From positions 5,456,001-5,520,000 of the forward strand of contig NZ_JAJJMM010000001.1 of assembly GCF_020905295.1 (NCBI RefSeq): a DNA stretch of 64,000 nucleotides, given 5' to 3'. Both the position numbers and the translations under genes were made by a program. Shown here in pieces: positions 1 to 8,154 of the stretch. A model generated the notes under the pieces. That model made no database searches. It saw only the letters and a list, made by a program, of their open reading frames with translations, and was not told where the DNA came from. The stretch is from Flavobacterium piscisymbiosum. GTDB lineage: Bacteria > Bacteroidota > Bacteroidia > Flavobacteriales > Flavobacteriaceae. Positions within the stretch are counted from its first letter, which is position 1; each line of letters starts with the position of its first letter.

Positions 1-1
1 G

Positions 2-337
2 ATTTATTTCGATCTGGATAAATCCAATATCAGAACCGAAGCGGCTTTGGATCTGGAGAAAATCCTGGATGTACTGAACAACAACCCAACGATGAAACTC
101 GATATCCGTTCTCATACTGATAGCAGGGCTACACATCAGTACAACGAAGCCTTATCCAACCGCAGGGCCAAATCGACCATTGACTGGCTGGTTAAAAACG
201 GTGTTGCCAAAAACCGATTAACCGGAAAAGGATATGGTGAAACACAAATGGTAAATGGATGTTCTGATGGGGTTAACTGTTCTGAAGAAGAACATCAAAT
301 GAACAGAAGAAGCGAATTTATTATTATGGGATTATAA
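2..337 (+). CDS. OmpA-family C-terminal domain protein (5' end outside window)
   Basis: The frame is open from the first bases of the window, so only the C-terminal ~111 residues of a longer protein are visible. The segment starts in the conserved YFD strand of an OmpA/MotB peptidoglycan-binding domain and contains the SHTD...R..N..LS..RA signature followed by the G.GE loop, ending in RRSEFIIMGL. This domain non-covalently anchors outer-membrane or lipoprotein partners to peptidoglycan. The N-terminal part, which would tell whether this is a barrel, a TPR/WD-repeat OmpA or a lipoprotein, lies outside. In Flavobacterium many OmpA proteins of this type follow a PorP/SprF-like gene, but that cannot be seen here. 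A strong terminator follows directly. Confidence 0.9.
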   Translation: MYFDLDKSNIRTEAALDLEKILDVLNNNPTMKLDIRSHTDSRATHQYNEALSNRRAKSTIDWLVKNGVAKNRLTGKGYGETQMVNGCSDGVNCSEEEHQMNRRSEFIIMGL

Positions 338-367
338 AAATTAAATTCTAAGCCCGAAGCCTCGGAA

Positions 368-421
368 TAAAAAATCCAAATTCCAATACGTCTATTTGTA
401 TTGAAATTTGGATTTTTTTAT
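368..421 (+). terminator. Intrinsic terminator after the OmpA-family gene
   Basis: An inverted repeat with arms AAATCCAAATTCCAATA and TATTGAAATTTGGATTT is followed by a T run. The same AAATTCCAAT stem recurs after the sugar permease gene at 41533-41581, so it appears to be a favoured terminator stem in this genome. Confidence 0.8.
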
Positions 422-452
422 TTGGGATTTTTCCAGTTGTTTATCTTTAAAA

Positions 453-487
453 AAAGTCGTCGCAAATCAAAGATTTGCAACGACTAC
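453..487 (-). terminator. Intrinsic terminator of the CAP-domain gene
   Basis: Read on the minus strand, AGTCGTTGCAAATC pairs with GATTTGCGACGACT and is followed by a run of seven T. It lies 25 bp past the stop codon of the CAP-domain gene. Confidence 0.8.
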
Positions 488-512
488 TAAAAACCAACCA
501 GTCCAATAATAT

Positions 513-1016
513 TTAAATTTTAGCGAAGATATTCGTATAGTATTTTTTTCCTGTTTTCGCATCAGTTGTTACTGATAAACCAAAATGAGTAAAATCGCCT
601 ACGATATTTTCTTTATGTCCGGGGCTGTCAAGCCACGCTCTTACTGCTGCTTCAGAAGTTTTGTAATTGTAAGCAACATTCTCACCTACTTTTTTAGCTC
701 CTAAAACGCTAATAATATTGTTCGAACGCGAAGTAAAATCATTATGATCCACAACATTGTTGGCAATCATATAATTATTATGCTCTTCACATTTAAACGA
801 AATATGATTTATTTTTTCTAATGCATTTAAACCAATACTTACCCTGTAATCGTTGATAAGTTTCATGGTTTCGATCTCTGAATCGTTATACGCGTAGTTC
901 GTAATCAGAGTTTCGGTTGTAGTACTATTGTCTGTTCCCTCGGCACTATCTGCAGAGCATGAGTTCATTGCAATAGAAATTACAACGAACATCATGGCAC
1001 ACATCATCTTTTTCAT
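513..1016 (-). CDS. CAP-domain (SCP/PR1-like) lipoprotein
   Basis: The protein has 167 residues from the ATG at 1016; an upstream TTG two codons earlier is less likely. Residues 1-20 form a lipoprotein signal with Cys20 in the context AMNSC. The rest is a CAP domain: an LINDYR.S.GL.AL helix, H..YM...N...H.DF..R, the GENVA motif, and the AV..WL.SPGHKENI...FTHFG signature. Bacterial CAP proteins are exported; most have no proven catalytic role, and some bind lipids or the cell wall. The conserved His and Glu residues of the CAP cavity appear present. It is monocistronic with its own terminator. The family call is firm, the function unknown. Confidence 0.9.
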   Translation of the reverse strand: MKKMMCAMMFVVISIAMNSCSADSAEGTDNSTTTETLITNYAYNDSEIETMKLINDYRVSIGLNALEKINHISFKCEEHNNYMIANNVVDHNDFTSRSNNIISVLGAKKVGENVAYNYKTSEAAVRAWLDSPGHKENIVGDFTHFGLSVTTDAKTGKKYYTNIFAKI

Positions 1017-1188
1017 AATCAATAGCAGTTAAAATTAAAGTAAATGTTGGGGCAAATTCCTTAAAATATATTTTAAAAATAAATTGTCTCGTTTTTCTTA
1101 TTCAAACGTATTCAATTTATCGGCAAACTGCAAAAATAATCGATGAAATACATATTTATTTATTTATTAAATATAAAATTCTTACAAA

Positions 1189-1833
1189 CTAAGAAGATAA
1201 TCGCTCAATCTTCCAGGAATAATCAGATTGGCTTTGGTAACGTATTCTGTCATGTAGTCTATTAGGTCTTCCCTGCCAAAATTCAACCTCTAAAGGAGTT
1301 ACTAAATATCCGCCCCAATTTTCAGGTCTTGGAATTGATTTTCCTTCAAATTCTGCTTCCAGTTTCTTTAAATTTTCTTCTAAAAAAGTTCTCGACGGAA
1401 TCACTTCACTCTGATGTGAAACAATCGCGCCCAACTTACTTCCTTCAGGACGGGAATCAAAATAACCATCAGATATATTCTCAGAAGTTTTTTGTGCAAT
1501 TCCTTTTATAATAACCTGACGTTCCATTTCCTGCCAAAAGAAAGACAAACAAACATGAGGATTTGCCTCAATTGCTTTTCCTTTTTCAGATTTATAATTG
1601 GTATAAAAAATGAAACCTTCCTCCGTGAATTTCTTTAATAAAACCACTCTCGATTTCGGAAAACCATCTAATCCAATCGTAGAAACTGTCATAGCATTCA
1701 CTTCTCCGCTTCCGCCGAAATCTTCGACTTCATGAAACCATCTGTTAAAAAGATTAATGGGATCTTCGGGAATATTGGTTTCTAATAATTCACTCTTTTC
1801 GTAAGATTTTCTATAATTGCTTAAATCATTCAT
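1189..1833 (-). CDS. pdxH: Pyridoxamine/pyridoxine 5'-phosphate oxidase
   Basis: This 214-residue protein matches the usual length of PdxH, the FMN-dependent cytosolic enzyme that oxidises pyridoxine or pyridoxamine 5'-phosphate to pyridoxal 5'-phosphate. Visible family motifs are NAMTVSTIGLDGFPKSRVVLLK (N-terminal FMN-binding strand), FYTNYKSEKGK, the FFW..MERQVIIKG segment, SHQSEVI, and the C-terminal WGGY.V.P..VEFWQGRPNRLHDR.RY signature that binds the PLP phosphate and FMN. The start ATG at 1833 is the only sensible one. Its upstream region holds TTTTAGATT repeats and a short TCCCGA hairpin. Confidence 0.97.
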   Translation of the reverse strand: MNDLSNYRKSYEKSELLETNIPEDPINLFNRWFHEVEDFGGSGEVNAMTVSTIGLDGFPKSRVVLLKKFTEEGFIFYTNYKSEKGKAIEANPHVCLSFFWQEMERQVIIKGIAQKTSENISDGYFDSRPEGSKLGAIVSHQSEVIPSRTFLEENLKKLEAEFEGKSIPRPENWGGYLVTPLEVEFWQGRPNRLHDRIRYQSQSDYSWKIERLSS

Positions 1834-1835
1834 GG

Positions 1836-2004
1836 AAATATATTTTAGATTTCTGATTTTAGATTTTAGATTTTTTTGGATGGCCTAAAAACTAAGAATA
1901 CTTATTTATTATTTTAGATTTCTGTCCCGAAGTCTCGGGATAGATTTTAAATCAAAACTTCAATCACATTTACTTAGAACCTTAGCAACTTAGCACCTCA
2001 TAAT
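1836..2004. repeat. Dispersed repeats between pdxH and rnz
   Basis: The stretch contains tandem TTTTAGATTT units (1842-1875 and near 1912-1955), the short hairpin TCCCGAAGTCTCGGGA at 1925-1940, and an AACCTTAGCAACTTAGCACC unit ending at the rnz stop. All three recur elsewhere in the window. Confidence 0.7.
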
Positions 2005-2005
2005 C

Positions 2006-2911
2006 TTAGAATTCAAAACTTCTCCCGTCATCGCCTAAAAGTACGTTTGGGAAAATTTCTGCAGCTTCTTCTTTAAAACGTTCAATGCCATCATATCGTG
2101 TAGAATAATGACCTAAAACCAAATGTTTTGCATTGGCTTTAAGGGCAATTTTCGCTGCTTCTTTGGCTGTTGAATGCAATGTTTTCAGTGCCAAAGGAGC
2201 TTCTGATTCTAAAAAAGTAGATTCGTGATACAACACATCAACATCTTTTATAATCGGAATTATTGCTTCATGATAAACGGTATCGGAACAAAAAGCATAA
2301 CTCATCGCGGGAATAGGATCGAAAGATAATTTCTCATTTTCAATTACTGTTCCGTCATCGAGTGTCACATCTCCCCCGCCCTTTATTTTTTGATAATAAG
2401 CGGTATGAATATCATATTGCTGAACAGCCTCAACATTCAGTTTTCTGTCTCCGGGTTTTTCCTGAAACAAAAATCCGTTCGTGTAAACGCGATGTTTCAG
2501 CGGAATGGTTTTTACGATAACCTTTGTATCTTCAAAAATAACTTCACTTTCTTTTGACTCTAATTCATGAAAAAACAAACTATAAGTCGTCCAGGATTCT
2601 GTCAGTTTCAATTGAAGAAGAATTAATTCTTTAATTCCTTTTGGTCCGTAAATGTGCAGATCAGTTGTTCTGCCCAAAAGTGAAAAAGTCGAAATAGTAC
2701 CAATTAATCCGTAAAGATGATCTCCGTGCAAATGCGAAATAAAAATGTGATTAATCTTAGAGAATTTAATCTTGTTTTTACGCAATTGTACCTGAGTTCC
2801 TTCGCCACAATCAATTAAAAACAATTTGTTCTTAATTTCTAAAACCTGCGAAGTCGGGTTGGTAAGTGTTCTGGGAGTTGCGGCATAACAGCCAAGTATG
2901 GTTAATTTCAT
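2006..2911 (-). CDS. rnz: Ribonuclease Z (tRNA 3' endonuclease)
   Basis: The 301-residue protein is a metallo-beta-lactamase-fold nuclease that trims tRNA 3' trailers. Seen in order: the N-terminal L.ILGCYAATPR..TNPTSQ segment, the zinc motif FISHLHGDHLYGL (HxHxDH), an exosite-like insertion around residues 150-190, FCSDT, LYHESTF, and HSTAKEAAKIA with LGHYSTRY carrying the later histidines. The length matches bacterial short-form RNase Z. It lies downstream of a 110-residue unknown gene on the same strand, separated by 163 bp of repeats, so co-transcription is possible but not shown. Confidence 0.95.
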   Translation of the reverse strand: MKLTILGCYAATPRTLTNPTSQVLEIKNKLFLIDCGEGTQVQLRKNKIKFSKINHIFISHLHGDHLYGLIGTISTFSLLGRTTDLHIYGPKGIKELILLQLKLTESWTTYSLFFHELESKESEVIFEDTKVIVKTIPLKHRVYTNGFLFQEKPGDRKLNVEAVQQYDIHTAYYQKIKGGGDVTLDDGTVIENEKLSFDPIPAMSYAFCSDTVYHEAIIPIIKDVDVLYHESTFLESEAPLALKTLHSTAKEAAKIALKANAKHLVLGHYSTRYDGIERFKEEAAEIFPNVLLGDDGRSFEF

Positions 2912-2916
2912 TTTAA

Positions 2917-3072
2917 ATTTTAGATTGTTGATTTTAGATTCTTTTCGATTTTAGATTTTAGACTGTAGATTTTAGATTAAAAAAATTAGAATTAATCTGC
3001 AATCTAAAAATCAAAAGCCTAGATTCAGGCATTAAAAAATCTAAAATCTGATCCCGAAGCCTCGGGACTAAA
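2917..3072. repeat. TTTTAGATT tandem repeats and TCCCGA hairpin upstream of rnz
   Basis: Most of this gap is built from TTTTAGATT-like units in both orientations (left 2920-2980, right 3030-3072), which can fold back on each other. The hairpin TCCCGAAGCCTCGGGA lies at 3052-3067. Confidence 0.75.
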
Positions 3073-3074
3073 AT

Positions 3075-3407
3075 CTAAAATCCTAAGTCTCTTTCGATTT
3101 CTTCCATTTCGATAATATCGTGTGCTTCTAAAAGAGAAGGCACTACGGTTAGTTTATCTGAAACGGCATTAAAGTCAAGATCAGCAACTACAATTACAAA
3201 CGACTTTTTAGCTTTTTTTTGCTGTTTTGCAAGTGGTAAAAAAAGCTTCACTTCTTTTTCAGTCAAACCTGAATCTGCTGATAAATCGATTATAATATTT
3301 TGTTTTTCAAAGGTTTTAAATTGCTGCGTTACTTTTTCCAGAAAAGCATTAAAATCTCCCTGTGTATTTTTAATTGTAACGGTATGTCCTTTTTGATCTA
3401 CTTTCAT
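3075..3407 (-). CDS. Small protein with STAS-like fold, partner of rnz
   Basis: The 110-residue acidic protein has alternating strands and helices (VTIKNTQGD, IIIDLSAD, KSFVIVVADLD, HDIIEMEEIERDLGF) suggesting a STAS-like or small alpha/beta fold. There is no signal peptide or membrane segment, so it should be cytosolic. In flavobacteria a gene of this kind commonly precedes rnz, as here, but I know of no established function. The fold call rests on pattern alone and is tentative. Confidence 0.7.
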   Translation of the reverse strand: MKVDQKGHTVTIKNTQGDFNAFLEKVTQQFKTFEKQNIIIDLSADSGLTEKEVKLFLPLAKQQKKAKKSFVIVVADLDFNAVSDKLTVVPSLLEAHDIIEMEEIERDLGF

Positions 3408-3419
3408 CTTCTTATTTAT

Positions 3420-3692
3420 AGGCGCTATTGTGAGAGCTAAGGTACAAATTTTTTAGTTTTTATTTTTTGTTTCATGTAGAAATGAGATTTTACCGCAAAG
3501 TTCGCTAAGATTTTTAACCAATAATGCGTCAGGAAAACACAAAGTTCGCAAAGCTGCTTCAACAAAGCTTTGTGGTGAAAATTTTGTTCCAAGTTTCAGG
3601 TTCAGGTTGTCAGGCTGAGCAAAGTCGAAGCCCTTTGCGCTTATCCTTCGACTTCGCTCAGGATGACATACGTATTGAAACAAAATTAAACT
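3420..3692. repeat. Dispersed repeat cluster between pyrB and the rnz partner
   Basis: The gap contains a CCGCAAAGTTCGC-type unit (3492-3506) and a second AAAGTTCGCAAAG unit (3540-3552), followed by the TCCTTCGACTTCGCTCAGGA element common in Flavobacterium intergenic DNA (3645-3664) facing GACTTTGCTCAGCC near 3614-3628. A frame across this region encodes only the typical HPERSRR artefact peptide of such repeats and is not a gene. Confidence 0.7.
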
Positions 3693-3696
3693 AAAC

Positions 3697-4623
3697 CTAT
3701 TGAATCTTAGACGCCAATAAATAAATCACTGCCATTCTAATCGCTACACCGTTTTCTACCTGATTCAGAATTACAGAATGATCAGAGTCTGCAACTTCAG
3801 AGGTAATCTCTACTCCTCTGTTGATTGGTCCGGGGTGCATGATCACGATTTCTTTTCCCAGAGAATCTAATAAAGGTTTGTCTACTCCGTATTGTTGTGC
3901 GTATTCACGTGTTGAAGGGAAGAAATTCACATCCATACGTTCGTTTTGTACACGAAGCATATTGGCAACGTCACACCATTCTAAGGCTTTACGCAAATTT
4001 GGTTCGACTGTAACTCCCAGTGATTCGATATATCTTGGGATTAATGTTTTTGGTCCGCAAACTTTTACTTCGGCACCTTGCATTTGCAAAGCATATATAT
4101 TGGATAAGGCTACTCTCGAATGCAGAATATCACCTACAATAACTACTTTTTTACCGGCTACATCTCCCAGTTTTTCTCTGATCGAATAACTATCAAGCAA
4201 AGCCTGCGTAGGATGTTCGTGTGCACCGTCTCCAGCATTTACGATACTGGCTTTGACATTTTTGGATAAAAAATAAGCCGCTCCGGGATTGGAGTGGCGC
4301 ATTACAACCATGTCTACTTTCATGGAAAGGATATTATTTACAGTATCGATCAGGGTTTCTCCTTTTTTAACCGAAGACTGAGCTGCCGAAAAACTGATAA
4401 CATCAGCAGATAATCGTTTTTGAGCCAACTCGAACGAAAGTTTTGTTCTGGTACTATTTTCGAAGAAAATATTGGCAATGGTAATATCTCGTAATGAAGG
4501 AACTTTTTTAATAGGTCTGTTAATGACTTCTTTAAAATGATCGGCAGTTTCAAAAATCAGGTTAATATCATTCTCGTTGATGTATTTTATTCCTAATAAA
4601 TGATTTACGCTTAATTCTTTCAT
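3697..4623 (-). CDS. pyrB: Aspartate carbamoyltransferase catalytic subunit
   Basis: The 308-residue protein catalyses the committed step of pyrimidine synthesis, carbamoyl phosphate plus aspartate to N-carbamoylaspartate. The carbamoyl-phosphate loop FFENSTRTKLSFE has Ser57-Thr58-Arg59-Thr60. Also present are SAAQSSVKKGET (the 80s-loop Ser/Lys), MRHSNPGAA, HEHPTQALLD, the aspartate-binding R-V-Q context LRVQNERM, and HPGPINRGVE. It ends a same-strand series pyrR, unknown 213-residue gene, pyrB. No pyrI gene is visible, as expected for Bacteroidota with PyrR-type control. Confidence 0.97.
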   Translation of the reverse strand: MKELSVNHLLGIKYINENDINLIFETADHFKEVINRPIKKVPSLRDITIANIFFENSTRTKLSFELAQKRLSADVISFSAAQSSVKKGETLIDTVNNILSMKVDMVVMRHSNPGAAYFLSKNVKASIVNAGDGAHEHPTQALLDSYSIREKLGDVAGKKVVIVGDILHSRVALSNIYALQMQGAEVKVCGPKTLIPRYIESLGVTVEPNLRKALEWCDVANMLRVQNERMDVNFFPSTREYAQQYGVDKPLLDSLGKEIVIMHPGPINRGVEITSEVADSDHSVILNQVENGVAIRMAVIYLLASKIQ

Positions 4624-4708
4624 TTTTATTTCTTTAATATTTATTTGTCAAATTCATGAATTTCTGAAAATATTCAGTTCTTCAATGCTTATTTAAGGAG
4701 CAGCAACT

Positions 4709-5350
4709 CTATTGAACCATTCTGTCTACCACTTCACTGTAATCCTGGAGATCTCTTGCGTCTTCATCAAAAATCTTTTGCCATCTGAAACCCGGAATTT
4801 CAATTTTAGTTCTTGCAGAGCCATCCCATTTTATTTTAAAATCGTTGTTTATTAAAACTTCGGCAACTCTTTTTCCTACTTCTATCGTCGTTGCATCATC
4901 AGAATTATCTACTTTCTGAAAAGCGATAAACAAACTTGGATTTTCAACAGCGATTGCTCTTGCTAAATCTTGTTCGTGATAAAAACAATAACCATCAGAC
5001 TCTATTTCGTTTTCCTGCAATTCTCTTTCAACTTCAACCACTTCATATTCACCATCTGTTGTGGTGTAACCTGCATTATGAAGTGCCAAAATATTCTCGT
5101 CACACAATTCATCAAACGCATTTATTAGCCTTTCAGTATCTGTTGGACTTTCCCATTGTTTACTTTCTGACAGTAACTTTTGGTATTCTTCTCTTATTTT
5201 ATCAAAAGCCCACTCTTCTGAGATTTCATCTGCAAATTCGTTGTCTTCAATTTCTTCTATAATGTTCTCCTGAATCTCATCGAGAGAAAGAAATCCCATT
5301 CTGACCTGATTAAAAATTGATTCATAAATAAACGCTTCATTCTCTGTCAT
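4709..5350 (-). CDS. Uncharacterised acidic protein in the pyr cluster (DUF6891-like)
   Basis: This 213-residue, strongly acidic cytosolic protein lies between pyrR and pyrB on the same strand, 85 bp before pyrB. It has an all-helical N-terminal half (residues 1-80) and a C-terminal half with G.CFYHEQDL, FIAFQK and KIEIPGFRWQK. From memory the C-terminal pattern resembles the DUF6891 family; I cannot confirm this here. No catalytic motif is obvious. Its location hints at a link to pyrimidine metabolism, but accessory genes do slip into such gaps. Moderately conserved features make it a real gene. Confidence 0.75.
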   Translation of the reverse strand: MTENEAFIYESIFNQVRMGFLSLDEIQENIIEEIEDNEFADEISEEWAFDKIREEYQKLLSESKQWESPTDTERLINAFDELCDENILALHNAGYTTTDGEYEVVEVERELQENEIESDGYCFYHEQDLARAIAVENPSLFIAFQKVDNSDDATTIEVGKRVAEVLINNDFKIKWDGSARTKIEIPGFRWQKIFDEDARDLQDYSEVVDRMVQ

Positions 5351-5351
5351 A

Positions 5352-5463
5352 TTTTTTTGTTTAATCGTTTATTTGTTGGTTTGTTCATTTGTTTAAGCGT
5401 TTATTTGCTATACCGGTAATCGTTTCTTTCCGATTAAACGATTAAACAAATTACCGATTAAAC
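5352..5463. repeat. TTAATCG inverted repeat between pyrR and the unknown gene
   Basis: TTTAATCGTTTATTTGTT at the left faces CGATTAAACGATTAAACAAAT at the right, so the spacer can form a long imperfect stem. A related inverted repeat lies at 62578-62702. Confidence 0.65.
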
Positions 5464-5465
5464 TT

Positions 5466-6005
5466 TTAATTCGTTATCAGATAAACAGCGTCCTCGCCTT
5501 CATTTTCTTTCCAGCTTACTTTTACTTTTTCGTCATTTATAGCATCAACCTGACGACCACGATAATCGGGCTGAATAGGTAAATTACGGCTAAAACGTCT
5601 GTCGATTAACACTAATAATTCGATTTCTGAAGGTCTCCCAAAAGACTGAATTGCGGTCAAGGCAGAACGAATGCTTCGTCCGGTAAACAATACATCATCG
5701 ATAAAAATGACTTTCTTGTTTTCGACTATAAAATTTATTTGTGTTTTATTGGCTTCCAGCGGTTTATCAGTACGACGAAAATCATCTCTAAAAAAAGTGA
5801 TGTCCAGATAGCCCAAAGAAATCTCCGGAACCTGATATTCGTTTTCTAATATTTGTTTTAAACGTTCAGCTAAAAAAACGCCTCTTGGCTGAATCCCAAC
5901 TAAAATAGTATCCGAGAAATCAAGGTGTTTTTCGATTAACTGACAAGCCAAACGATGGAGTATGATAGTAACTTCTTTTGAATTAAGTAATACTTTTTGG
6001 CTCAT
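5466..6005 (-). CDS. pyrR: Bifunctional pyr operon regulator / uracil phosphoribosyltransferase
   Basis: From the ATG at 6005 the protein has 179 residues, the normal size for PyrR; the frame continues 41 codons upstream, but that extension crosses the promoter and does not look like protein. The PRPP-binding motif VIFIDDVLFTGRS is at residues 99-111, with IQPRG near 39-43 and GYLDITFFRDD at 65-75 typical of PyrR. In Firmicutes PyrR binds pyr mRNA; in Bacteroidota the RNA target is not established, though the gene heads the pyrB cluster. A TATATTTG promoter box lies 25 bp upstream. Confidence 0.93.
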   Translation of the reverse strand: MSQKVLLNSKEVTIILHRLACQLIEKHLDFSDTILVGIQPRGVFLAERLKQILENEYQVPEISLGYLDITFFRDDFRRTDKPLEANKTQINFIVENKKVIFIDDVLFTGRSIRSALTAIQSFGRPSEIELLVLIDRRFSRNLPIQPDYRGRQVDAINDEKVKVSWKENEGEDAVYLITN

Positions 6006-6029
6006 AATTAAGTGTAATGTTTGGTTGGG

Positions 6030-6037
6030 CAAATATA
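6030..6037 (-). promoter_or_regulatory. TAnnTTTG -7 box of pyrR
   Basis: Minus-strand TATATTTG matches the Flavobacterium -7 consensus TAnnTTTG exactly and lies 25 bp before the chosen pyrR start, which rules out the longer upstream start. No clear -33 TTG is seen. Confidence 0.6.
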
Positions 6038-6266
6038 CGAAATCAGAATTTATTTGTTGGGGTGTTGAGTGGGGAAATATTTTTTTATTGATTACTAGTT
6101 GGAAATTATACTTACAAACAATTCCCATATTCCAATATTGAAATAAAATTTATACTTTAGCTAATTAGAGAATAAATATATAATATTCACAATCAATGTA
6201 GAATTTATTAAAAACGACTGATATAAAATAAGTCGTTATTTGAAATTCATCCTATAATTCAATAAA

Positions 6267-6923
6267 ATGAAAAAAATCAAATTTTTAATCATTAGTTTTT
6301 TGCTCTTTATATTATTAATAGGTTTTTTACTTTTTTTCACATGCTGGTCAGATAGTACTAAATCTTTAATAAGTCAATATGCAGGAATAATTGTCACTGG
6401 AATTGGTTTTATAATTGCCATTTATCAATTACGCTTATCTACAAATCAGTACTTCGAAGATTTAGAAAAGAAAAAAAAAGATTATTTAGATCTAACAATT
6501 GATATAAAATCTATAGATACGTTTCATTCTGTAAAAACTCAAGTAGTAAATAAATCTGGCGAAGATAAAGAAATTGATTATTCTTTTTTACTTATAACTA
6601 AACAAGATGAAAATATTATTGAAAAAACGCAATCTATCCTTCAATACCTAGATCTTAATTTAAAGATTACTTGTACTAACAATTTCAACTACTTTAAAAA
6701 TTATATACCAGAACCATTATTTATTAATAATTCTATTGGGATTGTTCCAATGGAGTTTTATTTTAGTGAAAATATTGCTATTGGAAATGAAAATCCTAGT
6801 TACACATACTCTTTTAATAATGACAAGATAAAATTACAAGAAGGAATATATTCTGTTAGATTTTTTATTTTTCCAAAAGAAGGCTATCATAGAAGCACAG
6901 TAGATAGTTTAATTATTAAATAA
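6267..6923 (+). CDS. Membrane-anchored protein of unknown function next to an HNH-type gene
   Basis: The 218-residue protein begins with two membrane helices (residues ~4-27 and ~38-55) joined by a short loop, then a charged helix (YFEDLEKKKKDYLD) and a beta-rich domain with DSLIIK at the end. The topology suggests a soluble domain of about 150 residues held at the inner membrane. I do not recognise the family. The gene is more AT-rich than its neighbours, and together with the next gene it interrupts otherwise core genes. This suggests an acquired two-gene module. The intergenic distance to the HNH gene is 142 bp. Confidence 0.75.
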   Translation: MKKIKFLIISFLLFILLIGFLLFFTCWSDSTKSLISQYAGIIVTGIGFIIAIYQLRLSTNQYFEDLEKKKKDYLDLTIDIKSIDTFHSVKTQVVNKSGEDKEIDYSFLLITKQDENIIEKTQSILQYLDLNLKITCTNNFNYFKNYIPEPLFINNSIGIVPMEFYFSENIAIGNENPSYTYSFNNDKIKLQEGIYSVRFFIFPKEGYHRSTVDSLIIK

Positions 6924-7065
6924 ACTTATCCACTTAAAATAATCATAGTTAAATAGAACTGATCAGATATACCGACCTGAGATTCTTTACACTCCTAAAG
7001 CTTATAGTTTTATCGATCTTATAAGAACATATTACTTTATTAGAGTAAATAACACATAAAAAAGA

Positions 7066-8145
7066 ATGATAAATCCTGATTTTAGCAAAAACACTATTGA
7101 TACATTAGCAAAAAGAGCAGCTTATAAATGTTCAAATCCTGATTGCAGAGTGCTTACTATTGGTCCAAATTCTAATCCTGAGAAATCAACAAAAATAGGA
7201 GAAGCAGCCCACATCTACGGAGCAAGGATTGGCTCTAAAAGATATATCCATAAAATGACAGATCTTGCAAGAGCAGAAATTACCAATTCAATCTGGTTAT
7301 GTAGAAATTGTCATAAACTAATTGACACGGACGAACATAAATATTCTGCCAACATTTTATTCGCTTGGAGAGAAAAACATGAAGGATATATCGCTTCTTC
7401 TTTAGGAAATAGCACTGACCTGATATTATACGAAGAACAAAATTCTACCCTTATAGATTTTAACAATTACTCCCCAATCATCAAACGAATTATAATTGAC
7501 AAACCTGACGGATGGGAATTTAGATTAACAGCTGAACTCATGAGATTTTTAAATGATCCTCTTTTTAGAAAACTTAAGGATTTAAAAAAGGGATTGTATT
7601 TAAAACCATTAGAAAATATTGATGCCGACCAAGCATTCAATTGGATTCAAGAAAGACTAGTTGAGCTAACAAAAATTTCAACTCCTGCTGTCGGATTGCT
7701 AGACAGCCTAACTAAAAGTTGGGGGAGACCTGGAGAAACCGGAGATCTGAAAGAAATTCATCACGTTACTAAACTCATTAAAGAATATTTAGAACATGTT
7801 ATAGCATTTGAAGAAAGAATTCTATTTGTAAATGTTCCTAAAGAATATGAAAAAGCTGTTCATTTACTTCAAAATCTGATTGGTTCACAGGCTGAGAAAT
7901 TATCAATTATTCCTTTAGAACTAGATGCTATTGTTTCAATTATCCAAAATCCTCAAAAAGAAAATAACATTCCTCCAATAATTAAAAAGGAAATCATTTT
8001 TGAGATACCAGATTCTTGGCAAAAAGAATTTAATAATGAGATCACTAAATTAAGAAGAAATTCAAATTTCACTAATACAAAGAGTTCTACTGGTTGTCTC
8101 GTAGCTTTAATAATGATAATAGCATTTATAATTTATATCTTTTAA
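7066..8145 (+). CDS. HNH-endonuclease-like protein with C-terminal membrane anchor
   Basis: The 359-residue protein has an N-terminal zinc-finger HNH-type domain: Cys22-x4-Cys27, IGEAAHI with His49, Asn74, and CRNCH with Cys79, Cys82, His83. This variant (SNPDCR.LT.GP...IGEAAHI...NSIWLC..CHKLID) is the one often seen as a module in antiphage and ABC-type accessory systems. A helical middle region (residues ~120-330) has no motif I recognise. Residues ~343-359 form a hydrophobic tail (GCLVALIMIIAFIIYIF), so the nuclease-like domain would be tail-anchored in the membrane. The gene lies between a membrane protein and a broken glyoxalase gene. A defence role is plausible but unproven. Confidence 0.85.
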   Translation: MINPDFSKNTIDTLAKRAAYKCSNPDCRVLTIGPNSNPEKSTKIGEAAHIYGARIGSKRYIHKMTDLARAEITNSIWLCRNCHKLIDTDEHKYSANILFAWREKHEGYIASSLGNSTDLILYEEQNSTLIDFNNYSPIIKRIIIDKPDGWEFRLTAELMRFLNDPLFRKLKDLKKGLYLKPLENIDADQAFNWIQERLVELTKISTPAVGLLDSLTKSWGRPGETGDLKEIHHVTKLIKEYLEHVIAFEERILFVNVPKEYEKAVHLLQNLIGSQAEKLSIIPLELDAIVSIIQNPQKENNIPPIIKKEIIFEIPDSWQKEFNNEITKLRRNSNFTNTKSSTGCLVALIMIIAFIIYIF

Positions 8146-8154
8146 CTTAAAATC

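Noticed and set aside
3453..3683. 76-residue minus-strand frame
   Set aside because: It translates dispersed repeats (the HPERSRR-type peptide); it overlaps no conserved domain and lies wholly in the repeat cluster.
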